Shown: one piece after another, positions 43,230-54,622 of the stretch
How the letters are laid out: the number at the start of each line of letters is the position of its first letter
How positions within the stretch are numbered: position 1 is the stretch's first letter
Source of the DNA: Ectobius pallidus
Lineage: Eukaryota; Arthropoda; Insecta; Blattodea; Ectobiidae
Length of the DNA stretch: 64,000 nucleotides
Reading direction: 5' to 3'
NCBI GenBank assembly: GCA_964059195.1
Contig: CAXKWD010000003.1
Coordinates: forward strand, 195,820,174 to 195,884,173
The notes under the pieces: model-generated
Seen by the model: the letters and a program-made list of their open reading frames with translations, nothing else
Told to the model about the DNA's origin: nothing
Database searches by the model: none
Translations under genes and position numbers: made by a program

Positions 43230-44065
43230 CTAGCTTAAAAGGCCCGGCGTCGCCCGGGTTTTTTATTTTGTAATTTGAAATTATCTTATGAAGGACTTTT
43301 TAATTATAGGTCATTATATAGGTATTTAGAATTTGAAATACGAAGAACGACTTATCACACTCAAACTATTCCCTCAGAAAACGCTTGTTATAGCTTCTCT
43401 TGGCTCATAGAGGATGTAGAATTTTGCATCCCATCGCATGTACACAGCAAGCCTGGTAGGGGTTCAAATAAGAAGAAACATAAATTCCGGTAACATAAAA
43501 TTGTATTGTCTTTGTGGAATATTTTATTTCTCACACTCATGTTACCACAAAACCGTTTTGGGGATGAAATTAAACAGAAATGCAATATCACTTTCATACT
43601 TCTCTCTCCAAAAACCTGCGATATAATAATATGCACATTACCATACCTCGTATTGTTTTCTACATGTCCAGGGTAGAGAAAGTTATGTGACTGCATTATT
43701 TTCGTGGATTTCATTCTTGAATATTTATTTATAACATGAATTATATTGATAGCTTCTCTAATTTGTCAAGTCTCGTTTCATTTATTTCCAAAGCCTTATG
43801 TGAAGACTGCCAACAATTTACTGTTGTCATGTGAACTATGATTTGGATATGATAATTCTGTGTAAAAAGGGATTAAGTATTCTCAAAAACATTTAATTTT
43901 TGGCATTTAAAATCAAACTTTTTCAAAATCCTTTCTTAGTGAGCACCTACATTATGAAACGAAGGTACTGTCAAAATTCCAATTCTCTCCCTGTTATAGT
44001 TCAGTGTCTACGTTGATTCTCTGTCAGTCAGTAAGTCAGTCAGGACAAAGCCTTTTATATATATA
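43230..44065 (+). repeat. CTAGC-family repeat, tandem unit 1 (~836 bp)
   Basis: Starts CTAGCTTAAAAGGCCCGGCG, with the palindrome CCCGGCGTCGCCCGGG in the head. It ends with GTCAGTCAGTAAGTCAGTCA, then GACAAAGCCTTTTATATATA. Unit 2 follows immediately. Confidence 0.85.
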
Positions 44066-44930
44066 CTAGCTTAAAAGACCCGGCGTCGCCCGGGTTTTGT
44101 ATTTTGTAATTGAAAATTAACTTATGAAGGATTTTCAATTTTAAATTCTAGGTCCTTATATAGGCATTTATAATTTGAAATAGGAAGAACGACTTATTAC
44201 ACTCAAACTATTCCCTCATAAAACGCTTGATATAGTTTTTTATGGCTCATAGAGGATCTAGAATTTTGCATCCCATCGCTTGTACAGTGCACAGCAAGCC
44301 TGGTAGAGGTTTAAATAAGAAGAAACAGAAATTCCTGTAACATAAAATTGTAATATCGAGGCGGGAAATTTCCCACTCTTATGTTACCACAAAGTCGTTT
44401 TGGGGATGAAATTAAACAGAAAGCATTATCACTTTCATACTTTTCTCTCCAAAAACCTGCGATATAATATAATAATATACACATTACCATACCTCGTTTT
44501 GTTTTCTCTATGTCCAGGGTAGAGAAAGTTATGTGATTCCATTATTTTAGTAGATTTCATTCTGTAATATTTATTTATAACATGAATTATTTTGATAACT
44601 TCTCTTATTTGTCAAAAGTGCATTTCAATTGTTTTTTCCAAGCCCATCCATATACCATTTGGCAACAATATATTCTGTGATTTGGAATTGATAATTCTAT
44701 GTAAAAAGGGATTAAGTATTTTCAAAAACATTTAATTTTTGGCATTTAGAATCAGAATTTTTCAAAATCCTTTCTTAGTGAGCACCTACATTATGAAACG
44801 AAGGTACCGGTACTGTCAAAATTCCAAGTCTCTACCTGTTATAGTTTAGGCTGTACGTTGATTCCTGTCATTCAGTCAGTCATTCATTCAGTCAGTCAGG
44901 ACAAAGCCTTTTATATAGATAGAGATATAG
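44066..44930 (+). repeat. CTAGC-family repeat, tandem unit 2 (~860 bp)
   Basis: Colinear with unit 1 throughout: the same head CTAGCTTAAAAGACCCGGCG, AACGACTTAT(T/C)ACACTCAAAC and GAGCACCTACATTATGAAAC. It ends with a longer CATT/CAGT repeat and GACAAAGCCTTTTATATAGA. Units differ by small indels and about 10% substitutions (estimated by eye). Confidence 0.85.
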
Positions 44931-44934
44931 AGGT

Positions 44935-45176
44935 TTAATTAATTTATGTATCGTTTACACTGCATCCCAGAATTAAAGTGGAAAATTTGGAAGCATTATG
45001 GAACGAACTGAAACAAAAAAACTCCGGGCTCTACACCCATGGAGGAACTTGGCATACCATACGACCACTGCGATATCTATCATAGGCAGATGGCAGGACT
45101 GGGGCATATGGTCACACCGACGATCACGGCCGTTAATGAACGGAGCTGTTAGTTATCGATAAAGTAGCTATTTAGT
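44935..45176. other. no gene recognised
   Basis: Non-repetitive within the window. Confidence 0.35.
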
Positions 45177-45303
45177 TTGAATTATGAGGCTGAGTGCACC
45201 CCGTTTCACCTACCTACCTCAAAAAATCTGAGGAGTTACCGAGGATCGAATCCGGACCTGCGAATCCAAGCCAGCAAGCTAATCACGAGACCACGCAGAC
45301 GGT
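45177..45303 (-). mobile_element. tRNA-derived SINE fragment
   Basis: Minus strand: GCGTGGTCTCGTGATTAGCT (box A), then GGTCCGGATTCGATCCTCGG (box B), then TAACTCCTCAGA. Head plus a short body only; no target duplication recognised. Confidence 0.6.
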
Positions 45304-45453
45304 CGAACTAAAGCAAACATTCTGAAGTAAGGAAGCTACCGTCTATACCAAGTGGTATTCAACCGGGGATTTTCCAGACATTTTAGGAAAAGTGAAATAT
45401 AAAAGAAAAGTCGGGTGGGTTGTGTATGTTAAACGTCTTGTGTGAGCTGTATA

Positions 45454-46553
45454 CGAGGGCCGTCCGCAAAGTAATTTTCCCTGGGGCCATTTACAGAAAC
45501 AAGACACAATTTCATGGAAATATTTATTGCAATAGATACAGCAAGTGTTCAGTTATTTTTCAACGGAATTGTGACATTTGCAATACCGTCTGATCAACTT
45601 TTGAATACCTATGTCGTAGAACTCTGACGCCTGGGATTTGAACCATTGTGTGACAACCATCTCCGCCTCTATGTCATTCTCTGTAATGTATTGAGGCTTA
45701 GGAAAAGATGGAAATCACTGGGAGCAAGGTCTAGGCTGTAGGGTGGACGTTGAAACACTCCAATGCCCGGTTTCTATAAACTCGCGAAATACCTAGGCCT
45801 ATGGGTAAATTATCCAATGGACAGAATTTACACAAGAACAACTTTTACAAACTCAAATAATTTAAAGGTAACAATTACATACACTTGTGGCGAGTTTCTA
45901 GATAAATGTCATCTGGGTAAATATGAAAATGACAGAAAAAAATGTTCCTACAAACTCGGGCTAGATCTTTCCAAGGGTAAATCGTCGGGTTAATTTATCC
46001 TTTCATGGATGGCTGGATAAAATTTAACCTGTCATAGGATCAATAATAATTTAAACAATGAGAATCAAAGCCTTCTGAATTAAATTAACTGTACAACTCC
46101 AATTCATTCATTCATTCATTATATCATTGTGGGTGATTAGGAACTAATTTGCCCATGGATAATTTACCCATAGGTATTTCACGAGTTTATAGAAACCGGG
46201 CACTAGATAAACTTTTGCAGTAGACGTGCTGGGAGGTGTTGAAGCCTCCACCCTACAGCTCGGACCGCGCACCCAGAGATTTTCATCTTTTCTTACCCCT
46301 CAAGTAATCACAGTGAATGTCAGAGAATGGAAGAGATTGACAATGAAACGGAGATTATCACAGGCGATAGACTTCTGCGACACAGGTATACGAATGTTTG
46401 TCCCAGGGTATAACAAACATTATCAATTCCGGTGGCGAATTTATTAAAAATTGCTGAACACTTGTTGTATATGTTACAATAAGTATTTTCATGAAATTTT
46501 GTTTTGTTTTCGTAAACGGCCCCAGGGAAACTTACTTTCTGGACGCGCTTCGT
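45454..46553. mobile_element. snap-back mariner III, split by MITE S2
   Basis: Left end ACGAGGGCCGTCCGCAAAGT with TTTCCCTGGGGCC inside; right end inverted, GGCCCCAGGGAAACTTACTT, then CTGGACGCGCTTCGTA. Arms are 45454-45763 and 46203-46553. The left arm (minus) encodes QRPPYSLDLAPSDFHLF, then WFKSQASEFYDIGIQKLIRR. The right arm (plus) encodes LKPPPYSSDRAPRDFHLF. Both are the YSPDLAPSDFHLF block and C-terminus of mariner transposase. S2 (45764-46202) sits at the centre. TA is on both outer flanks. Confidence 0.85.
45764..46202. mobile_element. MITE S2 (439 bp), inverted relative to S1
   Basis: TGCCCGGTTTCTATAAACTC and GAGTTTATAGAAACCGGGCA ends, body matching S1 on the opposite strand (ACTTGTGGCGAGTTTCTAG, CTAGATCTTTCCAAGGGT, GGATGGCTGGATAAAATTTA). 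ATTC repeats (46102-46120) are specific to this copy. The flanks CAA and CTA do not form a clear duplication, as expected if it sits at or near the junction of the two mariner arms. Confidence 0.8.
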
Positions 46554-46559
46554 AATTCC

Positions 46560-47985
46560 AGAGCACAATGAAAAATCTGCATATCTCCTTATTTAATTGG
46601 GTTTAAAATTCAATTCACAATCCTGCAATAAAAAATGCATAACAGATTAACGTAAACTAATCTACATGCTGTTCCCGTCTATGTGGTTATATTCATGCAG
46701 GCTGGATCTCGTAACGAATGTATTGGCTTTTCATTACATATCTGAGATTTTACTGACTGAATTTATACTGAATTCACAGAGCCTAGTACTTATCATTGAA
46801 TGTTCATTTGCAATGAAATTCACATGCAATATTGCAAATTCTGTTTTTAAGCTCTTTTTCTTTATGAAACATGAAGCCTAGGCCTATACACCAAAATTCT
46901 CGTAGGTAATCCCACGATAATTTATGAGTTTATGAATATCTGTAAACTAGAGTTGGATTTATTAAGACCATTCCATGAAAAAATGTAACGGATTATACAA
47001 GTAATAATTACTTTCTTACTTTGTTATATAAAAACAAAACTAACAGCTGCTAAATCACGGCATACTATGAGTCAACCATCCATGAATCGATTCGAGTTAC
47101 CATGTTGCAACTAATGCCACGAATGGTGTATATAAGACATATTTAACCTAGTTCAGGTAAGCTAACAGGAGAACAGAATAAAAGCACACGAACTGGCTTG
47201 CACCGAATTGAAACTTTTAATCAATGCACGTTTATATTATTTCAATCGCCAAACAAGTTATGTTGTATAAAATAATGTGTTTGCATTCTGCTGAATGGCA
47301 GCATGTGACGTATTAATCACCGCACGTTGACGCCTTATATGTCCAGTAACAAGCTCACGTTTTATCTGATAAAATAGCATTCTTGCGATCCGAGGAAGGA
47401 TATTGTAAGATAAACGATCGTGATTGGTCTATATCCGAGGAATTGCTAAACGTTATTGGTCAATATCAAACACGCGGCGTATGAGTGGAGTAGTCACTCT
47501 AATTAGGCACCCAGCATTAAATTAATTTTATTAAACTAGTATTTTGTGCTATTTGAAGTATTTTTATCTTGCCTCGAAAGTACATAATTCTGCTTCTAAT
47601 ATCGACCCCTTGCAAAGGATTTCTGTTTAGGTGCACTGACGTTGTACCAATGCCGCCTGTTAATAGGATATTAATTGGCTGTGTGGAGGTCTTGGTTTTT
47701 GCATTCATTTGTCCATATTTCGTTACATTTTTTTTCAAGTGGCCCCTCCCATAAGACCGATTTTAAAGACGTTTACAGGACAATATGAATTTGGGGTTTT
47801 CAGGAGTTTCTCATCTCCCCGAGAAAATGCCGGATTGGAATTTTCTTAAAACTACGTTCCCTGTTTGTTATTGTGTATTATAGGAGAAGGCCCTGAATCG
47901 TGCTGATCACACTGCAATATATACTATTTCAATGGAAGTGATACATTCCTCGGAGCGTTAGCAAGGATAGAGACATATTTTGTAT
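46560..47985. other. no gene or element recognised
   Basis: AT-rich with several 60-75-codon chance frames, including one at 47569-47754 that looks hydrophobic but has no family resemblance. No terminal repeats or RNA genes seen. Confidence 0.45.
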
Positions 47986-48007
47986 AATTTTAATTACGGT
48001 ACGTCTA

Positions 48008-48425
48008 ATGAACTAGAAAATGGGGATTGGAGAAAATTGCATAAAGGCGAACTTCAGGACCTGTACTCTTCACCTGATATATTATGGGTAATTAAATCAC
48101 GGAGGATGAAATGGGCTGGACATGTTGCACGCATGGGGAGGAAAGACTTATCTCAAAAGTATTAACTGGGAGTCCCAAAGGGAAAAGACCACTTGGAAGA
48201 CCTAGATGTAGGTGGGAGGACAATATTACGATAGATTTAAGGGAAGTAGGATTTTTGAGGGGTGATTGGATGGAGTTAGCACAGGATAGGGTTGAATGGT
48301 GGGCTCAGGTTAGCGCGGCAATGAACCTCCGGGTTCGATAAAATAGATAATATTCCTTTAGCTTGTTAAGGAATTCCCTATTGCCATTGAGTAAGTAAGT
48401 AAGTACGTCTAATGGTTTTTTAAGT
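48008..48425 (+). pseudogene. LINE family A, 5'-truncated 3' end
   Basis: NGDWRKLHKGELQDLYSSPD, SRRMKWAGHVARMGRKD, then after a frameshift GKRPLGRPRCRWEDNITIDL, REVGFLRGDWMELAQDRVEW and AAMNLRVR. Its 3' UTR (AATATTCCTTTAGCTTGTTA...) and GTAAGTAAGTAAGTA tail match the 2562-3075 copy. Frames 47980-48165 and 48111-48341 are the two phases of one ORF. Confidence 0.85.
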
Positions 48426-49366
48426 TCTCCCTGCATGACTTCGTAGTTGTTTCTAGGGGCACGGGGTGAAAAATACTATAGGGCGTAAACCTAATTATTG
48501 AGGTTAAATGCTTTTTTGCATGAGATAGTTTTAGTAATTATTTGACTCTTAATTTATCATAGGCTACTAGTGATGAGCGAGACCAGTCTTGGTCTTGCAG
48601 TCTTGGTCTTGGTCTTGCAGAAAATGCAAGACCGAGACCAAGACCAAGACCGCATCAGCGTTAGCAAGACCAAGACCAAGACCGACCATGCAAGACCGAG
48701 ACCAAGACCAAGACCAACCCTGCAAGACTCTGGCAAGAACAAGACCTAACTGCAAGACTCTTGCAGTCTTGCTATTTGAAAACGTTTTATAAAGCCCCAT
48801 TGTGTATGCAGTGAGCCAGCAACCGCTACTCAAAGGCGCCGCAGTGTCGCTAGCCGGGGTAGTCCCAAGGCTGGTAGGCCTATAATGTAGAGGTTGCCTC
48901 ATCGTGCGGTAACCAATGAGAGCAGACCCGGTGCGTGACGCTGTCCGTATCCAAAAACGAGCGCACCATTCAAATAATACATATGAAATCTGTATACTAC
49001 CTCTCTCACCACTACGTTAAAACAAACTACTGCAATGAAAACTTACAATTAATCTGACGGATTTCCCTGAATGGCATTCCACACAGCTAGTTCCTTCAAT
49101 TGGTGGGAGTTAAATTCACGATAAAAACTCCATATTAATTTTTAAAATGTTTAATTGCAATAGTTCTCTAGTATTAAGGTACGAAAGATAAAAAGATGCA
49201 ACAAAGGTCCAAAGCCATATATGAAATTTCATTTTGCGTAGGCCTACAATATAAATACTGACCACATAATTTATCAATAAAACTTAAAAATTCTGCCATA
49301 CAGTTATTTAATAACTAGTTTCTCTAACCTCTCACTGGGTTAAAAGAAAGCTATGACTCAGGATTT

Positions 49367-49576
49367 ATAATCATTCTTTATTACAACCAAATTGTCATAC
49401 TACGATGAATGGAGCAACGATGGAATTACATATGGCAGGGGAAACCGGACCACCCCGAGAAAGCCTGCCCCGACCCCACTTTGTCCACCATAAATTCCAC
49501 ATGGATCCATCGAGATCCGATCCCGGGTCCCAGCGGTGGAGGACGAGCGCTCTAACCATTCAACCATGGGGGTGGC
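49367..49576 (-). mobile_element. tRNA-derived SINE nested in element T
   Basis: Minus strand head CATGGTTGAATGGTTAGAGC (box A), GGGACCCGGGATCGGATCTC (box B region, decayed), then GGTGGACAAAGTGGGGTCGG and GGTCCGGTTTCCCCTGCCAT. CTATGACTCAGGATTT (49351-49366) and CTATGACTGAGGATTT (49577-49592) are the target duplication with one mismatch. Confidence 0.85.
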
Positions 49577-50317
49577 CTATGACTGAGGATTTGAAACTTT
49601 AAACAGTAGCCCCCATAACTTAAAACGCCTATTAACATGCTCAATAGCATATTTCATTAACGATGGTATCCTTTTTTACACCTATCATTAATATTCAAGG
49701 CCTACTCTCACATAGAATCTTTCCTGTCTACTTGAACAAAATATAACATAGCTATTCAGTCATTCCATTCTCTTTTCAGAAAATTTCAAAATAAAGTGAA
49801 GTCTGAAAAAATCAGGCTATACGCCCGGCATTCTTCATAATTATTCAATAAAACACAATTAAACCGCAGATTAATTAAAACAGGAACTTATTTGACGGGT
49901 ATTTGCTAGTTATTACTTTACAGTTACGTATCTGATTGTACTGTAGCTATACAGGCCTACATTTTGCTGATGATAGATAGGACATCCACTGAAAACATTT
50001 TTTTACTACTACAATTTTGTTATTGACACATGACGGTGGCGGTGTTTAAGTTCTTGCTGCTGATTCATATTAAGGATGCATATCGAATGGGAAAAGATAC
50101 TAAAAGTAGAAAATGCCTGGTCTAGAAATATTTGCTTGCATGAAGAATAATTATAATTATTTATGACCCAATTAATTGAAGGCCCGAAACTTGAAAGTAA
50201 GTAGAAAGTAATTTATGGAAGGTAGCGGAAATCTTTAAAGTGCAGAAATTATCTTTTCACAATGTGTTATAAATTATAACTAGGGTATATGGAAAGATAA
50301 ATATTATTTATTGCAGC

Positions 50318-50512
50318 CTATGGGTTTGGGTTTCGAATGGACATTGTGTGATTTGCTATAGATTGCACAATTTCTAAAGCATCTGCTTCAATGCCGTTAT
50401 GTTTTGTTACTATATTATACAGTTTTAAACAGGTCAGATAGAACCTCTCTCCTATGCGGAAGTCTTTTAAACATTTCACACACATCCTGTTAATATTACT
50501 TCTTGTCTCCAC
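50318..50512 (-). other. 64-codon frame inside T, nature unknown
   Basis: Reads METRSNINRMCVKCLKDFRI, then ERFYLTCLKLYNIV and IEADALEIVQSI. It is compositionally protein-like (C-x2-C, amphipathic helices) and the only such stretch in T. It could be a decayed piece of T's transposase or of a captured gene. I recognise no family. Confidence 0.3.
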
Positions 50513-51013
50513 AGCCGTTCAATTTGAAACTCTACAATATAATATTCATAATTTTACACTCTCAAATAGTGTATAGCATCTTGCGGATTTTGGGTTTAAA
50601 GTTCTGCAATAGGATAACAGAGAATATTTAAATTTACACTCGAAGTTTACTGTTCTAGCTTATATCACCATGGACGTTTCGGCAAACAGCGTGAAATCAC
50701 ATTACTGTTTACTGCAACTAAAAGCAATTAGCTTTCGCTACTTTCGCAAGCAATAACACACATGTAATCGGTGTAACTTTAAATCATGTAAGATGCGTAA
50801 AAGAAGACTGCAAGACTCTTGCAACAAGACCAAGACCTAGTATGCAAGACCGAGACCAAGACCAAGACCACTGATGCAAGACCGAGACCAAGACCAAGAC
50901 CAGGGTTACCTATGCAAGACCAAGACCAAGACTGAGAGTGCAATACCAAGACCAAGACCAAGACCGCCTTGGTCTTGGTCTTGGTCTTGCATTTGCTCAT
51001 CACTATAGGCTAC

Positions 51014-51719
51014 TACTTCTGACCAATAAGACGATATGGATTGACATGTTTTAACCAATCACGATTGCTTATCCGACTATTTTTATCAACTCCCTAGTAT
51101 TTATTTCTTTATTTCCGATCGTCATTTGTTTCCCGCATGGATACTCAAGTGAAAATGGTTTTGTCCAAACGTTTTTGTGAAGCCTACATTAGTGATATAG
51201 ATGATAGCACGACACTAAACAACACAAAGAGAAACAGAAAAAGTATATGGAACCAGTTGGTCAATAAATTGTGTATTGAGCGGGGACTTAAACTGCTACT
51301 GTTACTGTTGCTATTATAAAATACTGGGCTATCAATGGCAAAAATTCTGCAAGCAAACTGCCATGAACGTAAGTTCAATCCACTTTGTGACACAGAATTT
51401 AAGTGTGGAACAGACGCTAGAAATACAAAGAGAAAACAGCTGCAGAGCCCACCAGAAAAACGAAAGAAAAGTGGTCACTAAAAAGGGTAAAAGGTATTAT
51501 TGGGTCATGTTATAGCTTTTGCTTTATAGTGGGCGTGGTTAGCGATATTATACAGAGTGTATCATAATCAATAGCCCAAACCGAAACGGTTGAAAGTATA
51601 CGATAACAGAAGCAACAAAGTTCCAGCAAACATGGGTCCACAAACAAGTCGTTTGCGATATTTATTATTGTGAACGTTTGGTTATGAGCCGCTACTGACT
51701 TCATTAAGAAACGTCGTCC
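51014..51719. other. no gene or element recognised
   Basis: Frames at 51137-51319 and 51276-51515 have no known domain; the first ends in a Leu run from CTG/TTA repeats. Confidence 0.4.
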
Positions 51720-51862
51720 TAATTAGCACAAATGAATTTGAAAAGTAGACTTTTCGTGTAATTGCCATTCTAAGTTGTCTCACAATTCTCTCATAGTCAT
51801 TGATCATAAGTGCAAACAAGAATGGGCTCAAGATTGAACCTTGGGGTACACCCAAGTTGTTA
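51720..51862 (-). pseudogene. Jockey-like LINE, RT motif B region
   Basis: Minus strand: NNLGVPQGSILSPFLFALMI, then NDYERIVRQLRMAI. (G)VPQGS.L.P.LF is RT motif B. It continues the LINE at 51990-52620 and is separated from it by another LINE's tail. Confidence 0.8.
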
Positions 51863-51865
51863 TTT

Positions 51866-51985
51866 ATTTATTTTATTTTATTTTATTTATTTATTTAACC
51901 TGGCGGAGTTAAGGCCATAAGGCCTTCTCTACCACTCAGCCAGGGCAAACACATGAAATACATAATGAGTTATGAGTTAAATCTG
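51866..51985 (-). mobile_element. short LINE 3' end inserted in another LINE
   Basis: The left edge is TTATTTATTTATTTTATTTT, the complement of an A-rich tail. The body read on the minus strand is GAGTGGTAGAGAAGGCCTTA, then TGGCCTTAACTCCGCCAGGT, a LINE 3' UTR end I recall as common in insects. Only about 120 bp was copied. Confidence 0.75.
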
Positions 51986-51989
51986 AACG

Positions 51990-52620
51990 TCACCTCCCAA
52001 ACTGCCTAGTTCTTTTGTTGGTATGCGCTAGATCTCGATGGAGCACCATTGGTAAGCAAGGGGCCATGCTCTACGCTGTCGAAAACTTTGCTCAAATCAC
52101 AGGCTGTGATTCGTGCAAGACAATTATCACCAAAATCTGACATCGCTTTAACCACAGTGAATTCTATTGCATCAGTAGTGAACCTCCCATTTCAAAAACA
52201 TAACTGAAATTCCGAAAGTAGCTTTTCGCTTTCAAGGCAAGTAGGCCTATATATCTTTCGTTTTACAACTATTTCAGAGATCTTGTCAAGTACTGGAACA
52301 AGAGAGATCGCTCGATAATATTATGTGATATCGATCTATCACCCTTCTTACTGTATGTAGAGGGATCACTAGAAATGTTCAAGGCGTGTGGTAAAATACC
52401 CTCAATTAAACATCTATTTATAAAAATGTCCATTGCGCTAATTATACAAACTTAAATGTGGTAATTGAAAGGTCATACGGATCTCTACTTTCTGGGGGAT
52501 TTCATATGGGCAAAACCATTCATTGCTTGATTCTGTTATAAAATTCGTCATTAAAATTTAGATTTTGGCTTCATTCTGCTTTTTAAAAAATAATCAAGAT
52601 TCATAGCAAAATGCTTGCTG
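51990..52620 (-). pseudogene. Jockey-like LINE, RT motif A region
   Basis: Minus strand: RAISLVPVLDKISEIVVKRK, FQLCF*NGRFTTDAIEF, ARITACDLSKVFDSVEHG. DLSKVFDSV is RT motif A with the catalytic Asp; the expected order with 51720-51862 is kept. Further upstream FINRCLIEGILPHALN-like residues are recognisable to about 52520. It holds several stops. Confidence 0.8.
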
Positions 52621-53058
52621 TCCTTTTTTGCTAGAACGTAAAGAAAATATTAAGATCGTCAGGTGTTATTTCAACTTTCTGATAATTTTTCTGTCGTGTA
52701 TCCTTCTCTGATTAATTTTCAGATACGAATACGATGCAGGATGAAATAGCGGTTACAAGTCGCGGTAAGTAAATATGTAAATCGGCATTTACCTTTAAGT
52801 CGGGAAAAACCATGAAAAAACCAAGTCTAATCGATACGTGTGTTTTCTTTGTGTATTCTTCGTTGTTGCTATGTAGTTATATTGATGGTACAACGACTGC
52901 AATCCCTGATAGATAGGCCTATTTCCTGTGATTTTTTAGACTATCGTGAAAAATTTGGACAGTTAGAAATGCCCAATGACTCTATTTAATAATCAAACCG
53001 TATGAAATATTCTTAAATAAAAGAGTGTAGCCTATTCCATGTGACGGATGTCTTGTGT
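52621..53058. other. no gene or element recognised
   Basis: Unremarkable sequence before the N terminal repeat. Confidence 0.4.
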
Positions 53059-53130
53059 TAAGGGGAGCCCGGACATCCTATCTCGCCAATGTTAAATTGA
53101 GACTTTTTGCGGTACGATTAAAGTATATGT

Positions 53131-53794
53131 CGACATCAGAATGAAAGTAATAAGTCTAAATAAGCAAAACATCAATGTCTTTCCATTGGGTCAAAGGGCA
53201 TACTGGACTACAAGGAAATGAAATGGGCTGACTATCTTGCCAAAATAGTAGCAAGCTATAGAACCACTACAGACTACAACAAAGTTCCATTGACCAGAGG
53301 AAAACAGTTACTAAAAAAAATAGTATACAAACATCTGGAACTCAACATATGTAAATACAAATGTAGCGGCCCGTACCAAAATATGAATACCCACTATTTT
53401 CCATAGACTTTCTTTACAACTCTGGCCAAACTATACGCTCACACAGTTTCTAACAAATCACGGATATTTCAGATCTTACCTCCATAAAATTAACAAAGCT
53501 CCTTCACCACTATGCGACTGTCCTGAAAAAGCAGCAGAAACAGCAATTCACCTCCTCACAGACTGTACCTTATTCTCAAAAGCAAGACCTGCAGTACTTC
53601 AAAGGCTACCACTGCATCAGGTGCTACAATATCATATCAACACAGTCAACAATACCTGCTTCCTGAATACCTCTTTGATTATCTCAAAGGCTGACAACAG
53701 TTTAAAAAAAATTACGTATTGTAAATAATTAATAAATTTCCCGTGGTATATCCTGAGGTGAAACACGGGTTGTATTACTATTGTAAATAAAAAA
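53131..53794 (+). pseudogene. 5'-truncated LINE with RNase H end, target duplication
   Basis: HWVKGHTGLQGNEM, then (frame shifted) ADYLAKIVASYRTTTDYNKV and PLTRGKQLLKKIVYK. HW(V/I)(K/P)GH.G..GNE.AD is the end of the RNase H domain carried by I/R1-related LINEs and some Jockey relatives. After more frameshifts come IKLTKLLHHYATV and a tail GTAAATAAAAAAA. AAGTATATGT at 53121-53130 and 53795-53804 is the target duplication, so this is a dead-on-arrival copy of about 660 bp. Confidence 0.8.
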
Positions 53795-54622
53795 AAGTAT
53801 ATGTATACCCAAGAAACCAAAAAAATTCTGAAGAATTGCATTTTTTATAACGATATATTTAGACAGACAGTTTTTTGTCTTTAATTTTATGTATTGAATT
53901 TTAAATTCTGGCTGCTAGTTCCTTAGATAGAGCCCTTTTTATAAAAAGCTTCATTTTGCCATGCCCCTTACCCAGCTATCAAATTTCAGCATTTTTATTT
54001 TTCCCGTCTGGTATTATTGACAATTAATTGTCACTAATACACTAGTAATTAAGTGGATCACGTGTTGAGTGAGTATAAACTGTTTGAACTTCGTAGTTTC
54101 ATGTTCATCCCAACATGTGTTTTCCACGAGTTTCGATAAAAGTTTTTCTTTCTCCTCTCTGTTTACCATAAGTAGGAAATCGCTCGGTATTAAATTGTTC
54201 GAAACATCACAATTCTTCTATAAATTAACATATCAAGGTGATTTTGGTGTAATTTTGAAGCTTGAAATGTTCTTTAGTTCTTGATGCGGAGAAATTTTTC
54301 ATATGTGAATATTCTACTGTGTTCTAGATTTTTCTTTATAATGATGTGAACAAAAAATATTTCAAGTTTATATAAATATATGTAACAATTAATAATTTCA
54401 AGTATTCCAGAAAACTAAATGTCGGCTCTAGAGAATTATTCTTTCTACAACATAGTGAAAATTTTGTGTTTTTAACTTTCATAGTTTTGAATTAATCTTG
54501 TTGCAAGTTTATAGTCAACATTTTGAAGAAAACAATTTTTATAAACAAATTATAAATAATTACAAAACATTTTTCTTGTGGAATGTCTTAATATGCAGCT
54601 GTATAATATACATTAAAAAAAA

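Larger units (their letters stand above)
48568..51005. mobile_element. hAT-like element T (2438 bp), exact 8-bp target duplication
   Basis: Terminal repeats TAGTGATGAGC and GCTCATCACTA; TAGGCTAC is duplicated exactly at 48560-48567 and 51006-51013. Both subterminal regions (48580-48775, 50800-50995) are arrays of CAAGACC/GAGACCAAGACC units, with the reverse complement GGTCTTGGTCTTG at the outermost positions, so each end can fold into hairpins. A SINE (49367-49576) lies inside. No transposase domain is recognisable, so T looks non-autonomous or very old. Frames in the arrays (LGLGL-type) are repeat artefacts. Confidence 0.9.

Noticed and set aside
48557..48902. Leu/Gly/Ser-rich frames (LGLGL, SWSWS) at the element T ends
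   Set aside because: They are translations of the CAAGACC repeat array and occur on both strands.
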